Assembly: GCF_040643435.1 (NCBI RefSeq)
Contig: NZ_JBEYUH010000002.1
Coordinates: 248,001 to 312,000 of the forward strand
DNA: 64,000 bases
DNA from: Rhodococcus sp040643435
GTDB lineage: Bacteria; Actinomycetota; Actinomycetes; Mycobacteriales; Mycobacteriaceae
Reading direction: 5' to 3'
Both the position numbers and the translations under genes were made by a program. The notes below the pieces were generated by a model. It was not told where the DNA came from and did not search any database. It saw only the letters and a list, made by a program, of their open reading frames with translations. Positions 18,358 to 28,260 of this stretch are shown in pieces (within the stretch, counting starts at the first letter, position 1; each line of letters begins with the position of its first letter).

Positions 18358-21300
18358 TCAGCCGAACTCGAGCGCGAAATCGTCGATCTCGGACTGGTCC
18401 AGATCACCGAGTGTCAGATCGGAGGGCGTGAACCCACCGGCGTCCTCACGCGCCGAATGTCCCGCGAGCGCCGTCAGCGCGGCGATCCACTCGTGGGCGA
18501 GCGCGGAGACCGTGGCCTCGGGGACGAGTCCGGGGCTGTATCCGAACGATCCGCGAAGAACCGGTTCGGCACCGGAATCATCGGTGTACACACCGATTTC
18601 GACGGCGTGCGCGACAGGCATGTCGGCCTCGGTTGCACCCCCGAGAGTCGAACTCTCCGGCGCACTCGACCATGCTTGCCCCTCGGACTCTCCGAGGGTG
18701 AACCGCCCGAGATAGTTGAACCCGATATCGACCGTCCCGGCGGTTTCCAGTTCCGCCCTTCCGACCGGGTCGAGGTGCCGCAGCATGCCGAAACCGATTC
18801 CGCTGTCCGGAATCTCCCTCAACTGCTCCTTGACGCGCTTGAGGGCGTCACCCGCGTTCGGTCCCCCGGCGTAAGCATCGGCGACGTCGAGCCCTCCGAC
18901 GTCCAGCCGAACCGGATAGAGGGTCGTGAACCAGCCCACCGTGCGGGACAGGTCGGCTCCCGCTACCGCCTGCTCCTCCCGGCCGTGCCCTTCGAGGTCC
19001 ACCGCGATCGCACCGTCTCCGACGACCCGCACCGATGCCAGCGCCAACGCGGTGAGCAGGACGTCCTCGACTCCGGCGTGGAACCGCTCGGGCACCGTGG
19101 TCAGCAGTGCCTCCGTGACGTCGGCCGGGACCTCGACCTGCACCCGAGCGATCCCTGCCATCGTGTGCCGACCGGGATCGGGTGCTGCGGCTGCCAGACG
19201 GACACGACCGGCCGGCGAGAGGATCCGCCGCCACAGTGACAGCTCGGATCTGCGCGACGGAACCGCGTCGAGCAGGCCCCGGGCCCAGCGGCGCAGCGAG
19301 GTGGCCGCACGCATCGGCGCGACACCGTCGACGGCGGAGGCCAGATCGGGTACCAGGATGCGCCACGACACCCCATCGACGACCAGGTGGTGCACCGCGA
19401 CGAACACGCGTCCCGGGGCCTGGGGACCCGCGTCGAAGAAGATCACCCGCACGAGTGCACCCGAGGCGGGGTCGAGTTCGGCGTATGCGGCCTCGGTCGC
19501 AGCCACGACCGCCGACTGCAGATCGGACGAATCCGAGACGTCGACGCGGGTCACGATCTCGGCGGCATCGATCGAACCGACCGGACGAACCTCGAGCACC
19601 CGTGCTCGTGCGTCGAAAACGGCTCGCAGGGCGTCGTGCGTGTCGAGCAGAACCTGCACACCCTCGGTGAGTCTGTCGACGGTGAGCCCAGCGGGTGCGA
19701 GGAGCAACCTCGACTGCGCGTAGCGGGCGTAGGGCCCGCCGCGGTCGAGCATGTCGTGGACGATCGGTGTCGCCGGCACCTCGCCGAGTGCCACCTCCAC
19801 GTCGACCGCACCCGGGCCGTCCTCGAGTTCCGCAATCCTGGCGAGACCCGCCGGGGTTCGGTGTTCGAAGACGGACCGTGCGGTGAAGCGGATACCAGCG
19901 GCGCGGGCCGCGGATACCAGCTGGATCGACACGATCGAATCACCGCCGAGAGCGAAGAAGTCGTCGTCGGGCCCGACGGCGTCGAGTCCCAGCACGCCCG
20001 CCGTGAGGTCGCACAGCCGCTGTTCGAGTTCGTCCGCGGGCGAGCGCCCTTCTGCGGCAGGCGCGAACACCGGTTCCGGCAGAGCCCGACGGTCGATCTT
20101 GCCGTTGCGGGTGACCGGCAGGTCGTCGAGTACCACGGTGAGAGCAGGGACCATGTAGTCCGGCAGCCGGCCGGCGACATGCTCCCGCAGGGCGTCCGGT
20201 TCCACCTTCCCCGCCGCGTAGGCGACGAGGCGTTTGCGGCCCGGTTCGTCCTCGTGCACCACGACGGCGGCGGCGGTCACCTCGGGGTGGCCTCCGAGAA
20301 CGGTCTCGATCTCCCCGAGTTCGATACGGAAACCGCGGATCTTCACCTGGTCGTCGGTTCGGCCGAGGTAGTCGAGTACCGCTCCGCCGTTCTCGGCGGT
20401 CGACCAGCGCACGAGATCTCCGGTGCGGTACAGACGGCCGCCGTCGGCGCGGAAGGGGTCGGCCACGAACCGGCCGGCCGTCAAGGCGGAGCGCCCGAGA
20501 TAGCCGCGGGTGACGTGCGGTCCACCGACGTAGAGTTCCCCCGCAACCCCCGGGGGGACCTGCCTGAGGTACGCATCGAGGACGTACACCCGTCCTCCCG
20601 GGATGGGGGTTCCGATGTTCGGGGCGCTTCCCGGGCGGAGAGCCGCACCGGTCGCATCCACCGTGCACTCCGTGGGCCCGTACATATTGCTCACGCGCAC
20701 GTCGGGATCCGACGCGAGCTTCGACCAGAGTTCGCCCGGCACCGCCTCACCACCGAGCACCATCGACTCGGGACGGTGCACCGACGCGGGATCGAGGAGG
20801 CCTTCGGCGAGCAGCCGACCGGCGAGTACCGGCCCGCAATCGAGTGCGTCGATGCGGTGGTCGCGCACGTAGCGCACGATCTCCCCCGCGTCCGCCATGA
20901 GGTCTTCGGCGAGCACGTGCACGATGTGACCGCCGAGCATCGCGACCAGCGGTTCGACGGACGAGTCGAAAGCGAACGTGTAGCTGAGCAGCACGGCACG
21001 CCGCCGTGTCGCGGGATCACCGATCGTGCGGGTACGCACCGTCTCCCACAGGTTCACCACACCGCGATGCGGCACTGCCACCCCCTTGGGGGTGCCGGTC
21101 GAGCCGGAGGTGTAGACGAGATAGGCGATCGCGTCCGGGTGCACTCGCGGCATCGGCACATCCGACTCGGTGGGCGCAGAGTCGTCGACCACCTGGACGG
21201 AGAGGCTGTCGAGCACCACGCCCACACCGGCGTCGCGGATCATGTACTCGTTCCGGTCGGCGGGCTGCTCCGGGTCGAGCACCAGATAGGCGGCACCCGA

Positions 21301-24300
21301 CTTCCAGACACCGAGGATCGCGGCAACCAAAACGGCATCACGCGGAAGACTCAGCCCTACAATGTCTTCCGGACCGATTCCGCTCACGATGAGGTGACGG
21401 GCGATCCGATCGGACCACGTGTCGAGTTCCCCGAAGGTAAGGCGGGTGGACGGCGTCACCAGCGCGATCTCGTCGCGGAACCGCTCCACGGTGCGGGCGA
21501 ACAGTTCGGGCAGGTTCTCGGGCGCATTCGGGTCCGGAAGCGGTGCGACGGCATCGCCGGTCCGCAAGACCGCCCGTTCGGATTCGGTGAGCAGATCGAG
21601 GTGCGAGAGCCTGGCATCCGGGTCCGCGCACACCACCTCGAACGCCCGTACGACCCGGGCGGCGAAGGCAGCGGCGGACGACTCGTCGAACAGATCGTGC
21701 GCGTACTCGACCCGTACGCACAGACCGCCACCTGATTCCTCGATGACATCGAATGTCAGGTCGAACATCGCCGTATCGTTCGCCACGAACGAGGGAGTCG
21801 GCGCGAGATCCTCGAATCCCGTTATCGCGGGCGGGCTCTGGTACTGCACCATGACCTGGAACAGCGGATGCCTGGCGGCGCTGCGCTCGGGGTTGAGCGT
21901 CTCGACCACGCGGTCGAACGGGACATCCTGGTGCGAATAGGCCCTGACGTCGGTGTCCTTGATCCGGCCCAGCAACTCCCGGACGGTCGGATCACCGGAG
22001 AGGTCGGTGCGCAAGACCACCATGTTGACGAAGAAGCCCACGAGGTCGTCGAGTTCGGGCGCGGGCCGTCCGGCGGTAGGCGATCCGAGCGGGATGTCCT
22101 CACCCGCTCCGCTGTGCGAGAGGGCGAGCGCCACCGCCGCGTGCACCATCATGAACATGGTCGTGCCGGTCGCTCGTGCGGCCTCTCGGATCCGCGTCGC
22201 GTCGCCGGCCGCTATCCGGTGCTCGACACCACCGCCCGCGTAGGACGCGACGGCCGGTCGCGGACGGTCGACAGGGAGGTCCAACTCGACCGGAAGACCC
22301 TCGAGCTCATTACGCCAGAACTCGAGCTGCATTGCTGCAATCGAGTTTTCGTCCGATTGATCGCCGAGGAGTTCGCGTTGCCAGGTCGCGTAGTCGGCGT
22401 ACTGCACCGGCAGCGGATCCGGATCGTAATGCTCGCCGCGGACGTCCGCCGAGTAGAAGTTGCCGAGATCGCGCAACAGCAGCGGCGTGGACAATTCGTC
22501 GCTCGCGATGTGGTGGGCGAGCACGAGCATCACGTGCTCGTCGGGCGTGATCGTGAACAGGCGGATCCGCAGCGGGATCTCGCGTTCGAGGTCGAACGCA
22601 TGCCGCGCCTCCGAATGCAGCCGGCCGGCAAGGACATCCCGGTCGACGACCTCGACCGCGAACGGGACGGCCACCTCGTCGAGTACGTGCTGCATCCCCA
22701 CACCGTCGCGTTCGACGAGCACGGTGCGCAGGCTCTGGTGGCGTGCGAGCACCTCGGAGACGGCGTGGTGCAAGGCATCCGGATCGACATGCCCGTGCAG
22801 GTCCACCGTGATCGGGACGTTGTAGGTCGGGCTCGGGCCTTCCATGCGGTACATGAACCACAGGCGCTGTTGCGCATACGACAACGGCGCGAAGCCGGTG
22901 TCACTGCGGGGAACGAGGTCCGGGCGGGCCGGGACTGCGGAACCACCGTTCTCCCCGTCACCGCATCGGGCTGCGAGCGAGACGACCTGCGGATGGTCGA
23001 ACACCGTGCGGATGGGCAGGTCGACGCCGAGTTCGTCGCGGATCCGGGCGAGCAGTTTCACCGCGCTGAGCGAGTGACCACCGAGCGCGAAGAAGTCGTC
23101 GTCCGCACCGACCGTCTCGAGCCCCAGGATGTCGGCGTAGATCCGGCACAGCGCGCGCTCGGTGTCGGTCTCCGCTGCGCGCGTCGAGACGAGCGACGCG
23201 AAGTCCGGTTCCGGCAGCGACTTCCGGTCGAGTTTGCCGTTGGAGGTCAGCGGCATCTCGTCGAGGACGACGAGGGCGGCGGGCACCATGTAGCCGGGCA
23301 GGAACTCGGAGACGAGGCGGCGGGCGTCGACCGGATCCGGGACATCCTGGCCGACGAGATAGCCGACGAGCTGAGCAGCGCCCGAAGGGTCGGTGCGCAC
23401 CACCGTTGCGGCCCGGGAAACGCCCGGGATCCGCAGCAGAGCGGCGTCGACCTCTCCGAGTTCGATGCGGAACCCTCGGACCTTGACCTGGTTGTCGACC
23501 CGGCCGCGGTAGACGATGCGGCCGTCTTCGGTCCACTGCACGAGATCGCCCGTGCGATACAGACGGGCGTACGGACCCGTGGGCTCCGCGGAATAAGGAT
23601 TTGCGACGAACCTGGTCGCGGTGAGGGACGGAGCATCGAGATAGCCCCGGACCACGCCCGGCCCGGCCACGTACAGTTCCCCCTCGGTTCCGGCCGGCAC
23701 AGGCGCCAGTCCCGCATCGAGGATGTAGACACGCAGATTGGCGACCGGCCGCCCGACGACCGGCGTCTCGGCGTCGGCGACCTCCGCGACGAGGACGTCG
23801 ACGCTGCACTCGGTGGGTCCGTAGAAGTTGAAGGCCGCGCCCCGGCGCTCGCGCAATCGGCTCCACAATCTCTCGGAGACCGCGTCACCGCCGAATCCGA
23901 GTGTGGGCACGGTGCCGTCCGGGAAGAGCCCCTCGTCGACGAACTGTTCGAGTTGGCTCGGCGAGAACTCGACGAAATCCCAACCCTCGTCGAGCGCACG
24001 GCGGGCGAGCGCCGACGGGTCGCGCTGCGTCGTCTCGTCGACGATGTCCACGGTGTGACCGGCGAGCATCCACAGCAGCGGTTGCCAGGAGGCGTCGAAG
24101 GCGAGCGACCAGGCGAGTCCGAGCCGGATGGACTCGCGGCCGGCCTCGCGGGCCGCGCGGCCGAACACCTGCGCGCGGTGACTGTGGAACAGGTTCACCA
24201 GACCGCGGTGAGGAACGACCACCCCTTTCGGCTTACCGGTGGAGCCGGAGGTGTGGATGACGTAGGCGATCGAATCGGGGGTCAGGTGGCCACGTTCCGA

Positions 24301-26112
24301 GACGTCGAGGGGCGTATCGGGCAGGGCGTCGAGATCGAGGTCCTCGAGCACGATGCGACTCGGAGCGCCCGCAACCTCGGCGATCCTGTCGTCGGTCGTC
24401 CGGCTGGTCAGGACGCAAACCGGATCGGTGGAGCCGAGGATGTGCGCGAGGCGCTCGAGGGGCTGGTCGACGTCGAGCGGCACGTAGGCGGCGCCCGTCT
24501 CGAGGACGGCGTGAATCGCGATCAGAGCCTCGGCCGTGCGGGGCAGTGCGAGCGCAACCCGCACGTCCGTTCGGCCCGAATCGAAGCAGGAGACCAGATA
24601 CCGGGCCAGCCGGTGCACCCGGGCACCGAACTGCGCGTAGGTGAGTGTCACGTGTGTGTCCGCGACGGCCGGCGTATCCGGCGACGCCTCGATCCGTGCA
24701 CGTAGCAGATCGACGAGCGTGAGGTCCTGATCGAAGGGGATGTCGGGGCTGTGGCTCCAGCGGTCGAGGATGGTCTGCCGTTCCTCGCCGGTGACGATCG
24801 GCAGTTGCGCGAGCGGGGTGTGCGGATCCCGCTCGGCCACCGAACCGAACAACATCTCGAGGCGCTCGACGTGGACCGTCAGTTCGGCGTCCGTGTAGAC
24901 GTCGGCATCGGCATCGACGAACACCTCGAGTCCGGCGCTGCCGTCGAGCGGCCGGACGGTGACCATGAAATCCTGCAGCGGTCCTCTGGCCACCGAGTGC
25001 ACGGAGGCGCGGATGTCTCCGAACCGGAGCGAGTCGCCGAACGGTTTGACGTTGACCGTGGGACCGATGATGCCGCGCGAACCGGCAGGAAGACGCAGGT
25101 CCCGCTGGATGTCCTCGGTGCGGTAGCGGTAGTGGTTGCGGCATGCGGCTACTCCGTCGCGAACCTGCACGACGAGGTCGACCAGCGAGTCCGACGCCGT
25201 CGGATGAAGGCGTAGCGGAACGACGTTGACCGCAGTGACGGGCACCCGCAGGGCCGCGGTGCCCAGCCGGTTCATGACAGGGAAGCCCAGTGTGAGGTCT
25301 TCTCGCCCGGTGACGCCGCGTAGATAAGCGGCGACCAGCGCGGTGACGGCATCGCCCCAGCTGGCGCCTGCCTCCTTACCCAGGTCCACCAGCGCGCGGT
25401 GCCGTTCGGCATCGAGGGTGAAACGCGCGGCACGAGAGCGGCGGGCGATACCGCCCGGTCCCGGGCGAAGCGCAACCGCTTCGTCCACACCGGAGAGGTA
25501 GTCGCTCCAGAAGACGCGGTCGGCTTCGAAGTCCGCCGAGTCGCGGTACGCCGCTTCCTCCCTGATCACTGCTTCGATCGGATCGAACCGTGCAGCCGGG
25601 AGCTCTCTGCCGGACACCGCCGCGGTGTAACGCTCGGCGATGCGCCTGTTGAACAGCGAGAACCCGAAGGCGTCGAGAACGATGTGGTGCGCACGGACGT
25701 AGAGCACCACATGGTCGTGCGCCAGTCTGAGCACTGCAGCCCGGACACACGGATCGACCGACAGGTCGACAGGCCGGGAGAGATCTCGGGACATCCACTC
25801 ACGGGCCGCATCCCAGGGGTCCGCCGCAGCCGTGAGGTCGACGGTCGGGACAGCATCCGGTGCACGGCCCCCGGGAATCTGAACGACCGTACCGTCGGCC
25901 AGGGTCTCGAATGCCGCGACCAGCACTTCGGCATCGGATGTTGCCGCGGAAACCGCTTCCACCAGTGCTTTTTCGTCGACATCACCGCGCAGTTCGACGC
26001 ACTCGGAGGTGTTGAACAACGGGTTGTCGGGATTCAGCTGCTGGCCGAACCATACACCCGACTGAGCGCGTGACAGTGCGAGCCGCGAGGCGTCCGGGCC
26101 GGCAAGGGGCAC
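18358..26112 (-). CDS. Bimodular NRPS, C-A-PCP-C-A-PCP-E
   Basis: A 2584-residue siderophore synthetase that probably starts the chain. Domains by residue: C 10-430, A 455-970 (A3 TSGSTGKPKG 621-630), PCP Ser 1014 (LGGHS), C 1073-1500 (HHIASDE 1200-1206), A 1530-2015, PCP Ser 2059 (LGGDS), E 2112-2560 (HHLVVDG 2241-2247). The first C domain resembles those of EntF/DhbF that accept an aryl group, but its motif reads HHIVLDAF, with Ala in place of Gly. Hand-read codes are DAQEGGFVDK (first A) and DSEDVGMVDK (second A). The second code, with Glu at 239 and Asp at 278, would suit a basic residue; this is inference. GTG at 26112 has AGAGGA upstream. The gene is divergent from the DHB genes across a shared iron-box promoter. 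Confidence 0.95.
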   Translation of the reverse strand: MPLAGPDASRLALSRAQSGVWFGQQLNPDNPLFNTSECVELRGDVDEKALVEAVSAATSDAEVLVAAFETLADGTVVQIPGGRAPDAVPTVDLTAAADPWDAAREWMSRDLSRPVDLSVDPCVRAAVLRLAHDHVVLYVRAHHIVLDAFGFSLFNRRIAERYTAAVSGRELPAARFDPIEAVIREEAAYRDSADFEADRVFWSDYLSGVDEAVALRPGPGGIARRSRAARFTLDAERHRALVDLGKEAGASWGDAVTALVAAYLRGVTGREDLTLGFPVMNRLGTAALRVPVTAVNVVPLRLHPTASDSLVDLVVQVRDGVAACRNHYRYRTEDIQRDLRLPAGSRGIIGPTVNVKPFGDSLRFGDIRASVHSVARGPLQDFMVTVRPLDGSAGLEVFVDADADVYTDAELTVHVERLEMLFGSVAERDPHTPLAQLPIVTGEERQTILDRWSHSPDIPFDQDLTLVDLLRARIEASPDTPAVADTHVTLTYAQFGARVHRLARYLVSCFDSGRTDVRVALALPRTAEALIAIHAVLETGAAYVPLDVDQPLERLAHILGSTDPVCVLTSRTTDDRIAEVAGAPSRIVLEDLDLDALPDTPLDVSERGHLTPDSIAYVIHTSGSTGKPKGVVVPHRGLVNLFHSHRAQVFGRAAREAGRESIRLGLAWSLAFDASWQPLLWMLAGHTVDIVDETTQRDPSALARRALDEGWDFVEFSPSQLEQFVDEGLFPDGTVPTLGFGGDAVSERLWSRLRERRGAAFNFYGPTECSVDVLVAEVADAETPVVGRPVANLRVYILDAGLAPVPAGTEGELYVAGPGVVRGYLDAPSLTATRFVANPYSAEPTGPYARLYRTGDLVQWTEDGRIVYRGRVDNQVKVRGFRIELGEVDAALLRIPGVSRAATVVRTDPSGAAQLVGYLVGQDVPDPVDARRLVSEFLPGYMVPAALVVLDEMPLTSNGKLDRKSLPEPDFASLVSTRAAETDTERALCRIYADILGLETVGADDDFFALGGHSLSAVKLLARIRDELGVDLPIRTVFDHPQVVSLAARCGDGENGGSAVPARPDLVPRSDTGFAPLSYAQQRLWFMYRMEGPSPTYNVPITVDLHGHVDPDALHHAVSEVLARHQSLRTVLVERDGVGMQHVLDEVAVPFAVEVVDRDVLAGRLHSEARHAFDLEREIPLRIRLFTITPDEHVMLVLAHHIASDELSTPLLLRDLGNFYSADVRGEHYDPDPLPVQYADYATWQRELLGDQSDENSIAAMQLEFWRNELEGLPVELDLPVDRPRPAVASYAGGGVEHRIAAGDATRIREAARATGTTMFMMVHAAVALALSHSGAGEDIPLGSPTAGRPAPELDDLVGFFVNMVVLRTDLSGDPTVRELLGRIKDTDVRAYSHQDVPFDRVVETLNPERSAARHPLFQVMVQYQSPPAITGFEDLAPTPSFVANDTAMFDLTFDVIEESGGGLCVRVEYAHDLFDESSAAAFAARVVRAFEVVCADPDARLSHLDLLTESERAVLRTGDAVAPLPDPNAPENLPELFARTVERFRDEIALVTPSTRLTFGELDTWSDRIARHLIVSGIGPEDIVGLSLPRDAVLVAAILGVWKSGAAYLVLDPEQPADRNEYMIRDAGVGVVLDSLSVQVVDDSAPTESDVPMPRVHPDAIAYLVYTSGSTGTPKGVAVPHRGVVNLWETVRTRTIGDPATRRRAVLLSYTFAFDSSVEPLVAMLGGHIVHVLAEDLMADAGEIVRYVRDHRIDALDCGPVLAGRLLAEGLLDPASVHRPESMVLGGEAVPGELWSKLASDPDVRVSNMYGPTECTVDATGAALRPGSAPNIGTPIPGGRVYVLDAYLRQVPPGVAGELYVGGPHVTRGYLGRSALTAGRFVADPFRADGGRLYRTGDLVRWSTAENGGAVLDYLGRTDDQVKIRGFRIELGEIETVLGGHPEVTAAAVVVHEDEPGRKRLVAYAAGKVEPDALREHVAGRLPDYMVPALTVVLDDLPVTRNGKIDRRALPEPVFAPAAEGRSPADELEQRLCDLTAGVLGLDAVGPDDDFFALGGDSIVSIQLVSAARAAGIRFTARSVFEHRTPAGLARIAELEDGPGAVDVEVALGEVPATPIVHDMLDRGGPYARYAQSRLLLAPAGLTVDRLTEGVQVLLDTHDALRAVFDARARVLEVRPVGSIDAAEIVTRVDVSDSSDLQSAVVAATEAAYAELDPASGALVRVIFFDAGPQAPGRVFVAVHHLVVDGVSWRILVPDLASAVDGVAPMRAATSLRRWARGLLDAVPSRRSELSLWRRILSPAGRVRLAAAAPDPGRHTMAGIARVQVEVPADVTEALLTTVPERFHAGVEDVLLTALALASVRVVGDGAIAVDLEGHGREEQAVAGADLSRTVGWFTTLYPVRLDVGGLDVADAYAGGPNAGDALKRVKEQLREIPDSGIGFGMLRHLDPVGRAELETAGTVDIGFNYLGRFTLGESEGQAWSSAPESSTLGGATEADMPVAHAVEIGVYTDDSGAEPVLRGSFGYSPGLVPEATVSALAHEWIAALTALAGHSAREDAGGFTPSDLTLGDLDQSEIDDFALEFG

Positions 26113-26199
26113 TGGAGATCCTCTTTCCTTCGGTCGAAACTATTGGCTGGTAGCGGAATCCGCTGATCTACGCTCGGCGGCGCCGGAGGGGACAGTACC

Positions 26200-26218
26200 A
26201 AAGGTTAGCCTTACCGTA
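26200..26218. promoter_or_regulatory. IdeR/DmdR-type iron box in the divergent siderophore promoter
   Basis: A 19-bp site with core GGTTAGCCTTACC matches the consensus TTAGGTTAGGCTAACCTAA at 13 of 19 positions. It is centred between the first NRPS (start 26112, minus) and isochorismate synthase (start 26291, plus) and could repress both under iron-replete conditions. The rest of the 178-bp intergenic region shows no other clear element. Confidence 0.8.
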
Positions 26219-26290
26219 TATGTTTCTCGGTGATCGTGTGTCTCGTGGCGCGGTCCTCCCGCAGATCTCCCCCAACCGGAAGGTACGAGA

Positions 26291-27433
26291 ATGCAAGTGC
26301 CGGTCCTCGGCGCAACCGCAACCGACCGGGCCGAGCGGCCCGCCGCGTATCCGTTCGTCCTGTCCCGCCCCCACGGCACCGTCGTCGCCGAAGGCGTCAG
26401 AGCGCAATTCGACTGCCCCTCCCTCGCTGCCGAAGCCCTCCGAACCGGACAGGTCACAGCCCTTGCCGGTGCGTTGCCGTTCGCGCCCGATCACCCGGCT
26501 GCGCTGACCGCACCGGAGGTACTCCACCACCACCGCACGTATTACGAGGCACCGGACCCCGACCTTCCGCCGATCACGATCGCGGGTGCGCTGCCGTCGG
26601 AAAGCGAGCACATCGACCGCGTCGAGACCGCACGCCGACTGCTGCGCTCGGACGAGAACGAACTGCTCAAGGTGGTTCTGGCCCGCGCCCTCGTCCTGCG
26701 TGCCGGACGACCCGTCGACCCGCACCACCTGCTTGCTGCCCTCACGCGAACCGACCCGCAGCACAACGGCTTCCTCGTCGATCTCTCGGCTGCGGGCGGC
26801 GCGTGGACCGGCCGTCATCTCGTGGGATCCAGCCCGGAGGTGCTCGTGCGACGCCGTGGGGATCGGGTCACCGCCCATCCTCTCGCAGGCTCCGCACCCC
26901 GCCACCACGATCCCGAGATCGACCGTGCGACGGCCGACCGCCTCGCTGCTTCCGCAAAGAACCTCGCAGAACACGCACACGTGATCGATGCGATCCGCAG
27001 CGCACTCGCTCCCTTGTGCGTCGACCTCGACATCCCTGAACGGCCGTCGGTGACGAGCACGCGACAACTGTGGCATCTCGGCACACCGATCGAGGGACGC
27101 CTGCGTGATCCGGATGTGACGGCACTCGATCTTGCACTCGCAGTGCATCCCACCCCCGCGATCTGCGGTACCCCGACCGCCGCCGCCCGCGATCTGATCC
27201 GCGCCACCGAGGGCGATCGAGGCTTCTATGCCGGCGCCCTCGGATGGTGCGACGCAGCGGGTGACGGCGAATGGATGGTGACCATCCGCTGCGCCGTCAC
27301 CGAACCCGACGGCTACGGCCTGACCGCATATGCCGGAGGCGGAATCGTGGCCGATTCCGATCCGGCCGACGAACTCGCCGAGACGACCGTCAAGTTCGGC
27401 ACCGTCCTCGATGCACTGGGAGTACTCCGTTGA
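26291..27433 (+). CDS. dhbC: Isochorismate synthase
   Basis: A 380-residue chorismate-utilising enzyme that converts chorismate to isochorismate, the first step to 2,3-dihydroxybenzoate. Family features include the Lys in NELLKVVLARAL that acts as general base, the HPTPAICGTPT stretch, and a C-terminal Mg-binding region with YAGGGIVADSDP. Length is normal for EntC/DhbC. GGAAGG precedes the ATG. The stop overlaps the TTG start of the next gene, so the plus-strand DHB genes form one operon under the shared iron box. Confidence 0.93.
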   Translation: MQVPVLGATATDRAERPAAYPFVLSRPHGTVVAEGVRAQFDCPSLAAEALRTGQVTALAGALPFAPDHPAALTAPEVLHHHRTYYEAPDPDLPPITIAGALPSESEHIDRVETARRLLRSDENELLKVVLARALVLRAGRPVDPHHLLAALTRTDPQHNGFLVDLSAAGGAWTGRHLVGSSPEVLVRRRGDRVTAHPLAGSAPRHHDPEIDRATADRLAASAKNLAEHAHVIDAIRSALAPLCVDLDIPERPSVTSTRQLWHLGTPIEGRLRDPDVTALDLALAVHPTPAICGTPTAAARDLIRATEGDRGFYAGALGWCDAAGDGEWMVTIRCAVTEPDGYGLTAYAGGGIVADSDPADELAETTVKFGTVLDALGVLR

Positions 27434-28215
27434 CCGAGACCCAACCCCTTCCCCCCGTCACCCTCGTCGTCGGAGCCGCACAAGGGATCGGACGCGCAAC
27501 CGCCGAGACTCTCGCACGCGCGGGCCACCGTCTCGTCCTCGCGGACCGGAACTCCGAGGGCCTGCGCAAGACTGCGACACTGATCGGCGGCTCCGTCCCC
27601 ACCTATCCGGTCGACATCCGTGACCACGACGCCGTCGCATATGTCGTCGACAGCATCGAATCCGAGCACGGACCGATCGGGCATCTCGCCCACGTCGCCG
27701 GTGTGTTCACCACCGGATCGGTGCTCGACTCCGATCCTGACGACTGGCAGCGCATGTTCGACGTGAACGTCACGGGCCTGCTGTCGGTCCTGCGCTCGGT
27801 CGGACGGAACATGAGGGAACGCAGGTCGGGTTCGATCGTCGTCGTCGGGTCGAACTCCGCGGGGGTGCCCCGCATGGGCATGGGCGCCTACGGTTCGTCC
27901 AAGGCCGCCGCCACCATGATCGTGCGAGTTCTCGGACTCGAACTGGCGCAGTACGGAATCCGCGCCAACATCGTCGCTCCCGGTTCCACCGACACCGCCA
28001 TGCAGCGCTCGCTGTGGCAGGACCCCGACGACGACACAGGTGCACGCGGCGCGATCGAGGGTGATCTGTCACAGTTCAAGGTCGGCATCCCCTTGGGCCG
28101 GATCGCCGAGCCCGTCGACATCGCCGACGCGATCGAGTTCCTCCTGTCCGACCGCGCGCGTCACATCACCATGCAGTCCCTGTACGTCGACGGCGGCGCA
28201 ACGCTCCGAGCCTGA
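27430..28215 (+). CDS. dhbA: 2,3-dihydro-2,3-dihydroxybenzoate dehydrogenase
   Basis: A 261-residue short-chain dehydrogenase that oxidises 2,3-dihydro-DHB to 2,3-dihydroxybenzoate with NAD. It shows the cofactor motif GAAQGIG near residue 15, the catalytic Ser in VGSNSAG and the YGSSK tetrad motif, and a C-terminal region typical of EntA/DhbA. The frame has no ATG or GTG near the expected N-terminus; TTG at 27430, overlapping the dhbC stop as TTGA, is the best start. Its substrate normally comes from isochorismatase, for which no gene is seen here. Confidence 0.9.
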   Translation: MTETQPLPPVTLVVGAAQGIGRATAETLARAGHRLVLADRNSEGLRKTATLIGGSVPTYPVDIRDHDAVAYVVDSIESEHGPIGHLAHVAGVFTTGSVLDSDPDDWQRMFDVNVTGLLSVLRSVGRNMRERRSGSIVVVGSNSAGVPRMGMGAYGSSKAAATMIVRVLGLELAQYGIRANIVAPGSTDTAMQRSLWQDPDDDTGARGAIEGDLSQFKVGIPLGRIAEPVDIADAIEFLLSDRARHITMQSLYVDGGATLRA

Positions 28216-28260
28216 ATCCGACCGCCCGACATCACACCGTATCCCGAAAGGACCCGTTCC

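Noticed and set aside
26291..27433. Anthranilate or salicylate synthase instead of isochorismate synthase
   Set aside because: Adjacent dhbA- and dhbE-like genes and the DHB-type ligase pocket make the DHB route by far the better reading.
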